64,000 bases of DNA from Actinoplanes lobatus. GTDB lineage: Bacteria > Actinomycetota > Actinomycetes > Mycobacteriales > Micromonosporaceae. Both the position numbers and the translations under genes were made by a program. Shown here piece after piece: positions 52,255 through 60,043 of this stretch. The notes beneath the pieces are model-generated. The model saw nothing but the letters and a program-made list of their open reading frames with translations, ran no database searches and was not told the DNA's origin. The stretch is taken from assembly GCF_014205215.1 (NCBI RefSeq), contig NZ_JACHNC010000001.1, positions 9,730,501-9,794,500 on the forward strand. Direction: 5' to 3'. The first letter of the stretch is position 1, and each line of letters opens with the position of its first letter.

Positions 52255-53544
52255 ATGACCGAAACCCGGGCGATTCTCCGCTCCGCGCTCCCCCTGTACG
52301 TCACGATGGCCGTCTCGTCGGCGAGCGCGCTGGTCAGCACCGCACTCCTGGGCCGTCACGGCACCGCCTCCCTGGCCGCGTTCGCGGTCGCCGCCGCGGT
52401 CTACGTGCCCGTGGTCACCGCGGTGTCCGGGGTGATGCGCGGCATGATGCCCTATGTCACCGCGGCGCACGACGACCCGGCGGCGCTCCGGCGGGTGCTG
52501 GGCAGCGGCCGGGTGCTCGGTCTCGGGATCGGTGGCTGCGGGGCTCTCGTGGTGCTGGCCACCCCGGCGGTCGCCCGGGCGTCCGGGGTGGACGGTGCGG
52601 CGGTCGACGGTCTCGGCCCGCTGCCGCTGCTGCTGGCCGCCGCGGTGCTCGCCCAGTCGGCGGGCGCCTCGGCGAGTTCCGCGCTGGTCGCCCTGGACCG
52701 CGGGAAGCTGGTGATGTGGGCGGGCCTGTCCGGCACGGCGGTCACGGTGCTGCTGTCCGCGCTGCTGACGCCGCGGACCGGGGTGGTCGGTGCGGGCATC
52801 GCGATGCTGGCCTCCGCGGTCGTCGTCGCGGTGGTGGCGCGGGCCGGGCTGCACCGCAGGACCGGCCGGCCCGGCCGCCCGGACCGCCGGGAGATCGTCA
52901 CCCTGGCCCGGACCGGCCTGCCGATGGCCGGGACGGTGCTGGTGAAGTTCGCGGTCCTGAGCGTCCTGACGTTCGCGGCGGCCCGGCTGGGCGCCGCGCA
53001 GGCGGCCGCACACGGCATCGGCGAGACCCTGGTCAACCTGATCTTCACGGCCGCCGTGGCGCTCGGCCAGGCCACGGTGCCGCGGGTCAGCGCCGGCGCG
53101 TACCGGGCGGCCCGGACCGCCGCCGTCCTGGCGCTGATCGGGACCGGGACGCTGGCCTGTGTCCTGATCGCCGCCGGCCGCTGGATCGTCCCGGTGTTCA
53201 GCTCCGACCCGCAGCTGCGGCCGGACGTGGTGGTGCTGCTGCCCCTGGTCGGGTTCGCCGTGGTGACCGACGCGCTCCAGGCCGTCTACGGGTTCGCGCT
53301 GCTCGGCCTGCGCAACACCCTGCCGAGCCTGTTCTGCACGCTGGTCTTCTTCGGCCTGCTGGCGGCGGTGGCCGTCCCGGCCGCCGAGCACGGCGGACTG
53401 CCGCTGCTCTGGACCGCGCTCGGCCTGGCGAACCTGTCCCAGGCCGCGGCCAAGGCGTACTTCTACAACCGCGCCGCCGGAAAGGCACGGGAACGGCCCG
53501 GCCGCCAGAGGCAGCCGGGCCGTTCCGTCGATCGAACTGGCTAA
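52255..53544 (+). CDS. MATE-family efflux transporter
   Basis: 429 residues with about twelve membrane helices in two similar halves (AILRSALPLYVTMAVSSASA and LARTGLPMAGTVLVKFAVLSV begin each half), and the typical AAHGIGETLVNLIFTAAVALGQATVPRV. MATE pumps export organic cations or drugs using a sodium or proton gradient. ATG 52255 has no obvious ribosome binding site, so translation may depend on the gene 20 bp upstream. The last codons contain a terminator hairpin, and the stop lies 1 bp from the convergent gene stop. Confidence 0.88.
   Translation: MTETRAILRSALPLYVTMAVSSASALVSTALLGRHGTASLAAFAVAAAVYVPVVTAVSGVMRGMMPYVTAAHDDPAALRRVLGSGRVLGLGIGGCGALVVLATPAVARASGVDGAAVDGLGPLPLLLAAAVLAQSAGASASSALVALDRGKLVMWAGLSGTAVTVLLSALLTPRTGVVGAGIAMLASAVVVAVVARAGLHRRTGRPGRPDRREIVTLARTGLPMAGTVLVKFAVLSVLTFAAARLGAAQAAAHGIGETLVNLIFTAAVALGQATVPRVSAGAYRAARTAAVLALIGTGTLACVLIAAGRWIVPVFSSDPQLRPDVVVLLPLVGFAVVTDALQAVYGFALLGLRNTLPSLFCTLVFFGLLAAVAVPAAEHGGLPLLWTALGLANLSQAAAKAYFYNRAAGKARERPGRQRQPGRSVDRTG
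53490..53526. terminator. Bidirectional terminator hairpin inside the 3' end of the MATE gene
   Basis: A 12-bp perfect stem (53490-53501 with 53515-53526) and 13-nt loop lie in the last 20 codons of the MATE gene, adjacent to the converging stop codons at 53544 and 53546. Confidence 0.7.
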
Positions 53545-53545
53545 T

Positions 53546-54775
53546 TCACTTGTTCAGGTTGCAGGCGGACAGGCCCTCGGCGTTCAGGTCCGGCTTGGCG
53601 GCGTTGCGGCCGATCGCCGTCTCCATCCGGTTGATCGCCGCGAACCGCTTGTCCTTCAGCGGGCCGAGGATCGCGTTGTTGATGAAGTTCACGCCACCCT
53701 GGAAGGCCGTGCTCTTGATCCGGGCGTTGGCCTCGTTGATCTGGGTCTGCAGCAGGGCCAGGTTCTGGTTGACCTCGTTCGCGGCCTGCGCCGGGATCGC
53801 CACGTTGATCACGACGGCCGGGCAGTCCACCTGCGCGGTGCCGTCGTTGATGCCGACGTTGCCGGTGTTCCGGCTGGCCGCGGCCTGGTTGTTGCCGTTG
53901 TTCCCGGCGTTGCCGTTGTTCGCCGGGGCCTGCGTGGTCGGGGCCGCGGTCGGCGCGGCCGCGGCGCCACCGCCGGCGGCGTTGAGCGAGCAGGTCGACA
54001 GGCCCTCGGCGTTCAGGTCCGGCTTGGCGGCGTTACGGCCGATCGCCGTCTCCATCCGGTTGATCGCCGCGAACCGCTTGTCCTTCAGCGGGCCGAGGAT
54101 CGCGTTCTGGACGAAGTTGGCGCCGCCCTGGCCGACCGAGCTCTTGAGCCGGGCGTTCGCCTCGTTGATCTGGGTCTGCAGCAGGGCCAGGTTCCGGTCG
54201 ATCTCGGCCTTCGCCTGCGCCGGGATCGCCACGTTGATGACGACGTCCGGGCAGACGATCGTGCCGACGTTCCCGACCGCGGCGGCGCCGGCCGACACCG
54301 AGGCGGCGGGCACACTGGTCGGCTCCGGCGAGGCGTTGCCGCCGCCGTTGGTGTTCAGCGAGCAGCCCGACAGGCCCTCGGCGTTCAGGTTCGGCTTGGC
54401 GATGGTCCGGCCGATCGCCGTCTCCATCCGGTTGATCGCCGCGAACCGCTTGTCCTTCAGCGGGCCGAGGATCGCGTTCTGGATGAAGTTCGCGCCGCCC
54501 TGTCCCTGGGTGGTGCGGATCCGGTTGTTGGCCTCCTGGATCTGCGTGTTGAGCAGTTGCAGGTTGCGGGCGATCTCCGCCTGGGCCTGCGCCGGTACGG
54601 CGCCGAGCTTGTCCGCGACCGTGGGGCAGTTCACCGTCGGGACGGCGGTGTCGGCCGCGGCCGCGACGCCGAGCCCCACACCGACCAGGGCCACCGCGAC
54701 ACCCGCAACACCGGCCACACGCCAGCGCTTCGCTCCGGCCGACGAGCCCTTCGCGTAGCTCCGGTACCGCTTCAT
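53546..54775 (-). CDS. Secreted protein of three Cys-bounded 88-residue repeats
   Basis: 409 residues from ATG 54775 with AGGAAGG upstream. After a signal peptide (about 1-42), three copies of one domain follow: Cys50-Cys138, Cys175-Cys262 and Cys318-Cys405. Each runs CP, a helix with AQAxxEIxxNLxLLxTQIxEAN, then ANFxxNAILGPLKDKRFAAI, NRMETAIGR and LNAEGLSxC, so one disulphide per unit is likely. Linkers are rich in Gly, Ala, Asn and Pro. The unit is nearly identical at the DNA level between copies, implying recent duplication or gene conversion. I do not recognise the domain. A degenerate CebR-like palindrome lies 43 bp upstream. Confidence 0.82.
   Translation of the reverse strand: MKRYRSYAKGSSAGAKRWRVAGVAGVAVALVGVGLGVAAAADTAVPTVNCPTVADKLGAVPAQAQAEIARNLQLLNTQIQEANNRIRTTQGQGGANFIQNAILGPLKDKRFAAINRMETAIGRTIAKPNLNAEGLSGCSLNTNGGGNASPEPTSVPAASVSAGAAAVGNVGTIVCPDVVINVAIPAQAKAEIDRNLALLQTQINEANARLKSSVGQGGANFVQNAILGPLKDKRFAAINRMETAIGRNAAKPDLNAEGLSTCSLNAAGGGAAAAPTAAPTTQAPANNGNAGNNGNNQAAASRNTGNVGINDGTAQVDCPAVVINVAIPAQAANEVNQNLALLQTQINEANARIKSTAFQGGVNFINNAILGPLKDKRFAAINRMETAIGRNAAKPDLNAEGLSACNLNK
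53561..54628 (-). repeat. Three near-identical about 265-bp coding repeats
   Basis: Repeat units lie at 54362-54628, 53990-54253 and 53824-53561 (minus strand). The stretch encoding ILGPLKDKRFAAINRMETAI is the same in all three at the protein level and almost the same in DNA. Linkers between units differ in length and sequence. Confidence 0.85.
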
Positions 54776-54817
54776 CTGCGTGCCTTCCTGTCGAACCGCT
54801 CTCTCGACCGGTCCATA

Positions 54818-54831
54818 CGGGAACGCTCCCA
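54818..54831. promoter_or_regulatory. Degenerate CebR/CelR-like box upstream of the triple-repeat gene
   Basis: CGGGAACGCTCCCA matches the perfect operator at 10824-10837 in 12 of 14 positions. On the gene strand it is directly followed by TATGGA, a possible -10 element, 43 bp upstream of the ATG. Farther upstream, CTTAAGG occurs at 54866-54872 and 54889-54895. Confidence 0.5.
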
Positions 54832-54917
54832 ACGGCGGATCACCAAAGATGCGAATAAAGAAAAACTTAAGGTTCGAGGGGCTGCACTCTTAAGGCTCTT
54901 ACCAGACGAGTCGGCCC

Positions 54918-55517
54918 CTACCAGCTGAAAGTCTCCTCGGCGCCGACGCTCGTGGCCCGGGCGCGCAGCGTGCCGTACGCCCGTCCCCGGAACGTGACCT
55001 CGGCGGAAACCCATCGCCGGGTGTCCCGGGCGTAGAACGAGAAGTTCCCGCCGGGCTCCCGGTTGGAGTAGTACCGCTCCCACCCGCCGACCGTCTCGGA
55101 CTGGGCGCGCAACAGCCCGTACCTGGCGCCGGCGTAGTCCAGCTCGGCGGAGACGAAGTCGTTGTTGGCCTGTGCCCGGATCCGGGTGACGCCCGAGCCG
55201 GTGTCCCGGCAGACGATGAACCTCTCCCACGGGCCGACCGAGGTCGCCCGGGCACGCAACGCCCCGTAGAAGGGGCCGTCCCAGCCGATCTCGGCGGAGA
55301 CGTACCGGCCGTTGGCCGCGGATCTGATGGTGATGTCGCGCCAGCAGGGCACGTCGGGTGATCCGGTCGCGGCGGCCACCTCACGCCGCATCCGTTCCAG
55401 GGCGGGCGCGCCGGCGCCCGGGGCCACCGGGACCGCACCGGCGGGCGCGGAGGGCGCCACGAACGGGAGGAGACCGGCCGCCATCACCGCCGCCGCGCAG
55501 CGGGCAGCACTGTTCAT
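54918..55517 (-). CDS. Secreted beta-trefoil (fascin-like) protein
   Basis: 199 residues from ATG 55517 (GAGG upstream). A signal peptide (about 1-29) and short helix are followed by three homologous units of about 45 residues: YVSAEIGWDGPFYGALRAR with WERF, FVSAELDYAGARYGLLRAQ with WERY, and WVSAEVTFRGRAYGTLRAR with EETF. The threefold VSAE...GxLRA pattern is that of fascin-type beta-trefoils, which in secreted bacterial proteins often act as carbohydrate-binding modules. Two cysteines (PCWRD, VCRDT) may pair. It is a stand-alone lectin-like module without an enzyme domain. An imperfect inverted repeat at 55530-55592 covers its promoter region. Confidence 0.82.
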   Translation of the reverse strand: MNSAARCAAAVMAAGLLPFVAPSAPAGAVPVAPGAGAPALERMRREVAAATGSPDVPCWRDITIRSAANGRYVSAEIGWDGPFYGALRARATSVGPWERFIVCRDTGSGVTRIRAQANNDFVSAELDYAGARYGLLRAQSETVGGWERYYSNREPGGNFSFYARDTRRWVSAEVTFRGRAYGTLRARATSVGAEETFSW

Positions 55518-55529
55518 GAGGATCACCCT

Positions 55530-55592
55530 CGAATTGCGGAATCGCCGGGAAGCAGACGCCCGCCAGCGTAGCCCAGCCCATTCCGCGATTCG
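55530..55592. promoter_or_regulatory. Inverted repeat upstream of the beta-trefoil gene
   Basis: CGAATTGCGGAATCG (55530-55544) and the reverse complement of 55578-55592 match at 13 of 15 bases. Distance to the ATG at 55517 (13 bp) would suit an operator or a 5' mRNA hairpin. Confidence 0.35.
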
Positions 55593-55650
55593 GCGCGATC
55601 GGCGGAGGACCCGGCCGGGGAAGCCGAAAACCCCGGCCGGGAGACTTCCG

Positions 55651-56964
55651 TCAGATCCTTCCGGCACCCGCCCAGACATTCACCAGAACCGGCACCGCGA
55701 CGGTCGGCGTGACCGGGCCGGCCCGCAGCGCCGGGGTCCAGCCGGCGTCCGTGCCGAGGTCCGGGTCGTGCGTGGCGTTGTACTCGCCGAGCAGGTTGAC
55801 CTCGCCTACCGGGCCGGTTCCGACCCTGGTCAGCGTGCCGATCTCGGTGATCGCCGTGCCGCCCCAGTCGTAGACGAAGTCGTCGAGGGCCAGGTCGGCG
55901 CTGCGCAGCAGGAAGTTGTTCTCCGCGTAGATCGCCGATTGGACGCCGACACCCCACGAATACGAATAGGTGTCCTCATCGGTCATGTAGTAGTAGTTGT
56001 TGAATACGTCGACCTGGCCGAACCGCACCCGCGGAACGCGCTGCCCGACATTGGCGAAACGGTTGTGGTGGATGGTCACGCGCAGTTTCCCGACATCCGC
56101 GCCGACGGTGTTGGTGGAACCGATCAGCATCGTCTTGTCGTGCTCCTGGAACACATTCCAGGAGATGGTGACCAGATCGGACGCCCGGATCACGTCGAGC
56201 GCGCCGTCGTGCACCTGGTACGGCCGCCCGTAGTACAGCGGCTGGTTGGCGTCGACGTTGTTCCCGTCGCTGAGCGTGTTGTGGTCGGCCCACACGTGCG
56301 TCGCCCCGGTCAGGGTGATCAGGTCGTAGGCGGAGTTCCAGTTGCCCGCCGACCCGTCGGTGGGGTCCCACGCCGGGAAGCAGTCCGCCGCGTCCTCCAT
56401 CCGCAGGTTTCGCACGATGACGTTGTCCACGTTGGAGATCAGCAGGTTGGTGCCGACCAGGCGGGCGTTCGGCAGCCCGTAGATGGTGGTGTTGGCGCCC
56501 ACCTTGAGCTGCATCCGGGCGGCCTGGGTGCGCGCCGACCGGACCCGGGCCTCCTCGAGCGGCCCGGAGGGCTTGCTCGCCCGGCCCCACACGGCCGGGT
56601 CGTAGGCGGCCAGGTAGGCGTCCAGGCTGTACGCCGGGTCCGCGTAGTCGGCGCAGGTCAGGGGATTGCCCGCGTCGTCCACATTGGTGTTGATGGTGCC
56701 CTTGACCAGCACGATCCGCGGGGTCGGATCGGTGCCTGCGGCCAGGGCGGCGGCCAGTTCGGCACGGTTGCGCACCACGAAGACGTGCGCGTCGTCGGCC
56801 GCGGAGCCACCGGTGGTCCCGGTGGTGGCGGCCGCCCACCCGTCGTTCGCGGGCAGGGTCTGCCGCGCGAGCACCGGGACGGCGGGCGGGGCGGCGGAGG
56901 CGGGGATGGTGGCGACGCCGGCGGTGAGGACCACGCCGAGCGCCGCCGCGAGAGCGGTTCGCAC
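55651..56964 (-). CDS. Secreted pectate lyase, polysaccharide lyase family 1
   Basis: 437 residues from GTG 56964. A signal peptide (1 to about 24, ending PASAAP) is followed by the right-handed beta-helix of PL1: AELAAALAAGTDPTPRIVLVKGTI, TTIYGLPNARLVGTNLLISNVDNVIVRNLRM, the calcium-site strand ATHVWADHNTLSDG, and the catalytic-arginine motif RVPRVRFGQVDVFNNYYY. It cleaves de-esterified pectin by beta-elimination to unsaturated oligogalacturonides, using calcium. It follows a cupin gene by 10 bp in an apparent operon. Confidence 0.93.
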   Translation of the reverse strand: MRTALAAALGVVLTAGVATIPASAAPPAVPVLARQTLPANDGWAAATTGTTGGSAADDAHVFVVRNRAELAAALAAGTDPTPRIVLVKGTINTNVDDAGNPLTCADYADPAYSLDAYLAAYDPAVWGRASKPSGPLEEARVRSARTQAARMQLKVGANTTIYGLPNARLVGTNLLISNVDNVIVRNLRMEDAADCFPAWDPTDGSAGNWNSAYDLITLTGATHVWADHNTLSDGNNVDANQPLYYGRPYQVHDGALDVIRASDLVTISWNVFQEHDKTMLIGSTNTVGADVGKLRVTIHHNRFANVGQRVPRVRFGQVDVFNNYYYMTDEDTYSYSWGVGVQSAIYAENNFLLRSADLALDDFVYDWGGTAITEIGTLTRVGTGPVGEVNLLGEYNATHDPDLGTDAGWTPALRAGPVTPTVAVPVLVNVWAGAGRI

Positions 56965-56974
56965 GACCCCGGCC

Positions 56975-57310
56975 CTACTCGACCGGTTCCAGGTGCATCC
57001 AGACGAAGGCCAGCGGGCCCTCGCCCCGGCTGATCAGGTGGTGGTCCTCCTCCGGCTCGATCAGGATCGCGTCACCGGCCTCGAACTTGTCCACCACCTC
57101 GCCCTCGATCTCGATCTCGCCCCGTCCCTGCACGATGTAGAACACCTCGGGGATCGGGTGCGTGTGCCGCCCCGGCCCGTCGTGCGTGCGATGGTTGCGG
57201 TCCGGATAGATCCGGAACCCGCCACGGTCGGTCACATGTCCGGGCAGGACGTTGGTGAATCTCGGCCCCTGATCCCCGGTGTCGAGATCGGCGAAGCTCA
57301 ACTTGCGCAT
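56975..57310 (-). CDS. Small cupin protein, KdgF-like by context
   Basis: 111 residues from ATG 57310 with an excellent AAAGGAGG ribosome binding site. A single cupin barrel has metal ligands in GRHTHPIPEVFYIVQGRGE (His, His, Glu) and EPEEDHHLISRGEG. KdgF, a cupin of similar size, opens the unsaturated galacturonate made by pectate lyases. Position directly before a pectate lyase gene makes that role attractive, but cupins are very diverse, and there is no signal peptide although its partner is secreted. Confidence 0.82.
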   Translation of the reverse strand: MRKLSFADLDTGDQGPRFTNVLPGHVTDRGGFRIYPDRNHRTHDGPGRHTHPIPEVFYIVQGRGEIEIEGEVVDKFEAGDAILIEPEEDHHLISRGEGPLAFVWMHLEPVE

Positions 57311-57407
57311 GGCGTTCCTCCTTTCAGATCTTTTTTCGTACGGGCTGAGCAGCCCGCAACCGCAGCCGCACCTCCCCGTGGCGCCCGCGCGGGCATCTGC
57401 CACGCGA

Positions 57408-57422
57408 GGCCGCGGCGCGGCC
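57408..57422 (-). terminator. Small GC hairpin after the uronate operon
   Basis: GGCCGC pairs with GCGGCC across GGC, 19 bp beyond the last stop of the minus-strand operon. A second palindrome, GCCCGCGCGGGC, is at 57383-57394. Confidence 0.4.
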
Positions 57423-57440
57423 GCCGGGCTGAACCGGTGG

Positions 57441-58583
57441 TCACCGGCTGGCTTCGGAAGCCGGCCGGGGTTCCACGACGATGCGGTGGACCTCGCCGGC
57501 CCAGGGCACCCTCGTCTCCGAGGGCAGCCGATCGGTCTCGGCCACCTCCCGGACGATCTCGTCGATCCCGGTGACGACCCGCCCGCCGCCGTCCGGGTGC
57601 GGCGCCAGCCAGCCGTCGCCGATCACGTGCGGCGCGGGCGCCCGCACGATCGCCTCGGCGACCGCGGTGAACAACCCGGTCCGGGCCAGCGGCGCCAGCA
57701 GCGGCGTCCGGGGGTCGCGCCGGTGCTCGATCAGGTTCTCCAGCAAACCGGTTCGCCCGGGGACCCGCTGGAGCCCGGCCTGGCCGGACAGCCGCAGGCG
57801 GTCGGTCGGGTACTCCAGGACGGCGTCGCCGACCCGGATCTCCCCGGCGATGAAGACCGCCGACGCCAGCGTCACCCCCACGGTGATGCGGCGCCCGTCG
57901 TTCCCGGTGAGGCGCAGGAAGGTGGTGTCGTCGGTCTCGATCGGCCGGGTCCGGTAGCGCTCCAGCTCCATCCGTACCGGCCGGAACCCGGGGCCGCCCT
58001 CGTCGGCCAGCACCAGCGCCTGCATGAGGGCGTGCGCGAACGGGTTGACCAGCGCCCCGTCCAGCACCGGCCGGCCGTCCACGGCACGGCGCCCGGCCCA
58101 GGGCGCCCGCTCGTAGTAGGAGTCCGGGCGCCACCACGCCCCGGACACCCCGATCGGCCCGGCCGGGGCGGCCGCGCACAGTTCCGCGAGGGCCGCCGAC
58201 CCGAGCGCCTGGAACCCGACCTGGCAGAGCCGCCCGCTCTCGGTCACGGCCGCCGCCAGCCGGTCGTGCTCGAACGACGACATCACCGGCGGCTTCTCCA
58301 GCAGCAGGTCGGCGCCGACCGCCAGCACGTCCAGCGCGATCGCCAGGTGGGTGTGCGGCGGAGTGCAGACGATCACGATCTCCGGCCGCTCCCCGGCGAG
58401 CAGCTCCCGGTGGTCGCGGTAGAACGGCACCCCGGGCAGCGGCGCGTCCGGGTGCGCCTCGACCGGCTGCCGGTCGCAGAGTCCGGCCACCTCGACGGTT
58501 CCGGCGTCGGACAACCGCTGCAACGTACGCCGGTGCGAGAGCCCGTGGCCCCCGGCGCCGATCAGCGCCACCCGGGTGGCCAT
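57441..58583 (-). CDS. Gfo/Idh/MocA-family oxidoreductase
   Basis: 380 residues from ATG 58583. The NAD(P)-binding head reads ALIGAGGHGLSHRRTLQ, with VIVCTPPHTHLAIALDVLAVGADLLLEKPP carrying the family EKPP motif. A C-terminal alpha/beta substrate domain follows (LVNPFAHALMQALVLAD). Its start touches the stop of the upstream reductase gene (TGATG), so it is the last gene of the uronate operon. The family oxidises or reduces sugars, inositols and sugar acids; the substrate is presumably a hexuronate derivative. Confidence 0.87.
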   Translation of the reverse strand: MATRVALIGAGGHGLSHRRTLQRLSDAGTVEVAGLCDRQPVEAHPDAPLPGVPFYRDHRELLAGERPEIVIVCTPPHTHLAIALDVLAVGADLLLEKPPVMSSFEHDRLAAAVTESGRLCQVGFQALGSAALAELCAAAPAGPIGVSGAWWRPDSYYERAPWAGRRAVDGRPVLDGALVNPFAHALMQALVLADEGGPGFRPVRMELERYRTRPIETDDTTFLRLTGNDGRRITVGVTLASAVFIAGEIRVGDAVLEYPTDRLRLSGQAGLQRVPGRTGLLENLIEHRRDPRTPLLAPLARTGLFTAVAEAIVRAPAPHVIGDGWLAPHPDGGGRVVTGIDEIVREVAETDRLPSETRVPWAGEVHRIVVEPRPASEASR

Positions 58584-60043
58584 CAGCCGAGCCCCTTCAC
58601 CGTCGCCACGGCGCCGTGCCGGTCCAGCTCGCCGTACCACCGCAGCAGCTCGGCGCGCAGGACGTCGTCGCCGGCGAGCTCCGGACCGAAGACCGCGTCC
58701 AGGCCGAGCAGGGCGTCCACCACACCGGCCGGGGTGTCCGGCGCGGCGGCCAGCGCGTCCCGGATCGGCCCGGCCAGCGGGTCGTCCAGCGGCAGTTGGG
58801 CGCCGCTGTCGGCGGATCCCCGGACGAAACGCATCCAGGCGGCCACCATCAGCGCGCCCCAGACCGGCACGGCGCCGGCCCGGCGGCGTTCGGTGATGGT
58901 GTCGAGCAGCCGGTACGGCAGCTTCTGGGTGCCGTCCATCGCCACCTGGAGGTTGCGGTGGCCCAGCTCGCGGTTGGCGAACCGTTCCAGAACCGATTCG
59001 CCGTACCCGGTCACGGTGACCCCGGGCGGCGGCGCGATGGTCGGCGCGATGTCCTCGGCGATGAGCCGGCGCAGCAGCCCGGTCATCCCGGCCAGCTCCA
59101 GCGAGTCGGCGATGAACTCCCGGCCGGCCAGCGCGCCCAGGTAGGCGGCCGACGAGTGGACGCCGTTGAGGGCGCGCAGCTTCAGCGTCTCCCAGGGGGT
59201 GACGTCGCCGGTGAGGACCGCGCCCGCGGCCGCCCAGTCCGGCCGCCCGCCGGGGAAGTCGTCCTCGATCACCCATTGGGTGAACGGCTCGGCCACCACC
59301 GGCACGGCGTCGTCGGCGCCCAGCGCGGCGGCCGCCCGGCGGATGTGGTCCGCGCTGGTGGCGGGCACGATCCGGTCCACCATGGTGGACGGGAAGGCGA
59401 CATCGGCGGGCAGCCCGGCGCCGGCCACCGCGAGCGCCTGCTCGACCAGGCCGCGGATCCGGGCGCCGTTGCGCTGCATGTTGTCGCAGCAGAGCACGGT
59501 GAGCGGGCCGCCGCCGGCCGCCTGCCGCCGGATCAGCCCGCGGGCCAGCAGCGCCGGCACGGTGACCGGCGGCGCCTGCCCGGTGAGCTGGGCGCGCAGG
59601 TCGTCGTCGAGCAGCAGCCGCCCGGCCGGGTCGAGCCGGTACGCCTTCTCGGTGACGGTCGTCGACACGATCCGGATGGCCGGGTCGGCGATCGCCGCGA
59701 CCACCCCGTACGGGTCTCCGGCGGCGTGCCCGAGCCCGGCCAGGATGCCGATCGCGCGGGCCCGGTCCGCTCCCCCGCCGACGGTCAGCACGCTGTAGAG
59801 CCCGTCCTGCTCGCGGAGCTTCTCCAGGATGTCGCGGGAGCGCGGGGCGACGCCCAGGATCCCCCAGTCGCCACCCGACGCGGCGACCGCGTCCTCGGTG
59901 AAGACGGCCTGGTGGGCGCGGTGGAAGGCGCCCAGACCGAGGTGGACGATCCCGGCGCGGACGCTGCCGGGGCTGACGGCGGGACGGCTCGCCTCGGGCA
60001 GCGACGTGAGCGCCCCGCGGCCGAGGCGGTAGGTCACCGCCAT
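58583..60043 (-). CDS. uxuB: Mannitol dehydrogenase-family hexuronate reductase (fructuronate/tagaturonate reductase)
   Basis: 486 residues from ATG 60043, overlapping the previous stop by 10 bp. It is a polyol-specific long-chain dehydrogenase with N-terminal NAD site GIVHLGLGAFHRAHQAVF, RIVSTTVTEKAY, LCCDNMQRNG, FPSTMVDRIVPATS and catalytic-region KLRALNGVHSSAAYLG (the Lys and Asn/His set). With UxaC in the operon it should reduce D-fructuronate to D-mannonate or D-tagaturonate to D-altronate. Similarity favours the UxuB type, but the neighbouring dehydratase fits altronate as well. Confidence 0.87.
   Translation of the reverse strand: MAVTYRLGRGALTSLPEASRPAVSPGSVRAGIVHLGLGAFHRAHQAVFTEDAVAASGGDWGILGVAPRSRDILEKLREQDGLYSVLTVGGGADRARAIGILAGLGHAAGDPYGVVAAIADPAIRIVSTTVTEKAYRLDPAGRLLLDDDLRAQLTGQAPPVTVPALLARGLIRRQAAGGGPLTVLCCDNMQRNGARIRGLVEQALAVAGAGLPADVAFPSTMVDRIVPATSADHIRRAAAALGADDAVPVVAEPFTQWVIEDDFPGGRPDWAAAGAVLTGDVTPWETLKLRALNGVHSSAAYLGALAGREFIADSLELAGMTGLLRRLIAEDIAPTIAPPPGVTVTGYGESVLERFANRELGHRNLQVAMDGTQKLPYRLLDTITERRRAGAVPVWGALMVAAWMRFVRGSADSGAQLPLDDPLAGPIRDALAAAPDTPAGVVDALLGLDAVFGPELAGDDVLRAELLRWYGELDRHGAVATVKGLG

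Noticed and set aside
53561..54628. Three regular repeats considered as a CRISPR-like or minisatellite array
   Set aside because: Units are about 265 bp, in frame, and encode a conserved Cys-bounded domain in a protein with a signal peptide.
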